Of a DNA stretch of 6,124 nucleotides, positions 6,015 to 6,124 are shown piece by piece (position 1 is the first letter of the stretch; each line of letters opens with the position of its first letter). Under the pieces are notes generated by a model. It did no database searches, was not told the origin of the DNA, and saw only the letters and a program-made list of their open reading frames with translations. Position numbers and translations under genes: made by a program. This DNA is from an uncultured Spirochaetaceae bacterium. Its GTDB lineage: Bacteria; Spirochaetota; Spirochaetia; Treponematales; Treponemataceae. Location: NCBI GenBank assembly GCA_937875245.1, contig CALNCH010000291.1, positions 1 through 6,124 of the forward strand. The letters are read 5' to 3'.

Positions 6015-6124
6015 TTACTGCATTCCCAGACATAAGTCAGCAAAAAAAACTGAACCATCTCTGATAAAGCCATTACGTTGCATTGTTTTCACAAAAGTTT
6101 CGGGAATGGTCATGTGCCCTGTTA
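6015..6124 (-). CDS. C-terminal end of an unidentified protein (partial)
   Basis: The last 35 codons and TAA of a minus-strand gene whose beginning lies beyond the right edge. The visible residues begin TGHMTIPETFVKTMQRNGF and end FFADLCLGMQ. The composition is ordinary for a soluble protein, and the segment is too short for me to name a family. The stop is 40 bases before the start of the RNA-binding protein gene, and no terminator is visible in the gap. It is therefore probably the upstream member of the same operon. The in-frame extension of the next gene from 6073 overlaps this stretch in another frame. I prefer this frame because the ribosome site at 5983-5989 gives the next gene a better start. 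Confidence 0.55.
   Translation of the reverse strand, partial: TGHMTIPETFVKTMQRNGFIRDGSVFFADLCLGMQ

Noticed and set aside
5975..6073. Upstream ATG at 6073 extending the RNA-binding protein by 33 residues
   Set aside because: The extension overlaps the frame of the preceding partial gene, crosses the good ribosome site at 5983-5989, and is unlike the rest of the protein.

Overview
The window is AT-rich and gene-dense, and looks like a bacterial chromosome. Short intergenic gaps, purine-rich Shine-Dalgarno sites and sigma70-like promoter elements fit this. The gene set (uracil permease, a YfcE-type phosphoesterase, a lipoprotein, a Na/phosphate transporter with a PhoU-like tail, a one-domain metallo-beta-lactamase-fold hydrolase, and a DbpA-type RNA-binding domain without a helicase) resembles what I know of low-GC host-associated spirochaetes such as Treponema. 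That assignment is inferred from protein style and was not tested by alignment. I see no transposase, integrase, CRISPR array, rRNA or tRNA.

Layout, left to right. Three minus-strand genes fill 46-2982: a UraA-like NCS2 permease (46-1347) with its own promoter at 1394-1423, a YfcE-type metallophosphoesterase (1425-2126), and an unrecognised lipoprotein (2209-2982). A short AT-rich divergent region separates the lipoprotein from the only plus-strand gene, a Na/Pi cotransporter with a PhoU-like C-terminal domain. I start that gene at GTG 3056, and it ends at 4714. Its 3' end overlaps by 35 bp, tail to tail, the end of a minus-strand metallo-beta-lactamase-fold hydrolase (4680-5339). The hydrolase start overlaps the stop of a DbpA-type RNA-binding protein (5336-5974) in an ATGA junction. 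Forty bases further upstream, the last 35 codons of another minus-strand gene run off the right edge (6015-6124).

The genes look like housekeeping functions: nucleobase and phosphate uptake, phosphoester hydrolysis, thioester hydrolysis or detoxification, and RNA handling. The partial gene, the RNA-binding protein and the hydrolase probably form one operon. The phosphate transporter is inserted against the direction of all its neighbours. I found no convincing new multi-gene system. The items most worth a second look are the stand-alone DbpA-type domain in a basic/acidic disordered protein, the unknown lipoprotein facing the phosphate transporter, and the convergent overlap with a GC-rich hairpin and no visible terminator.
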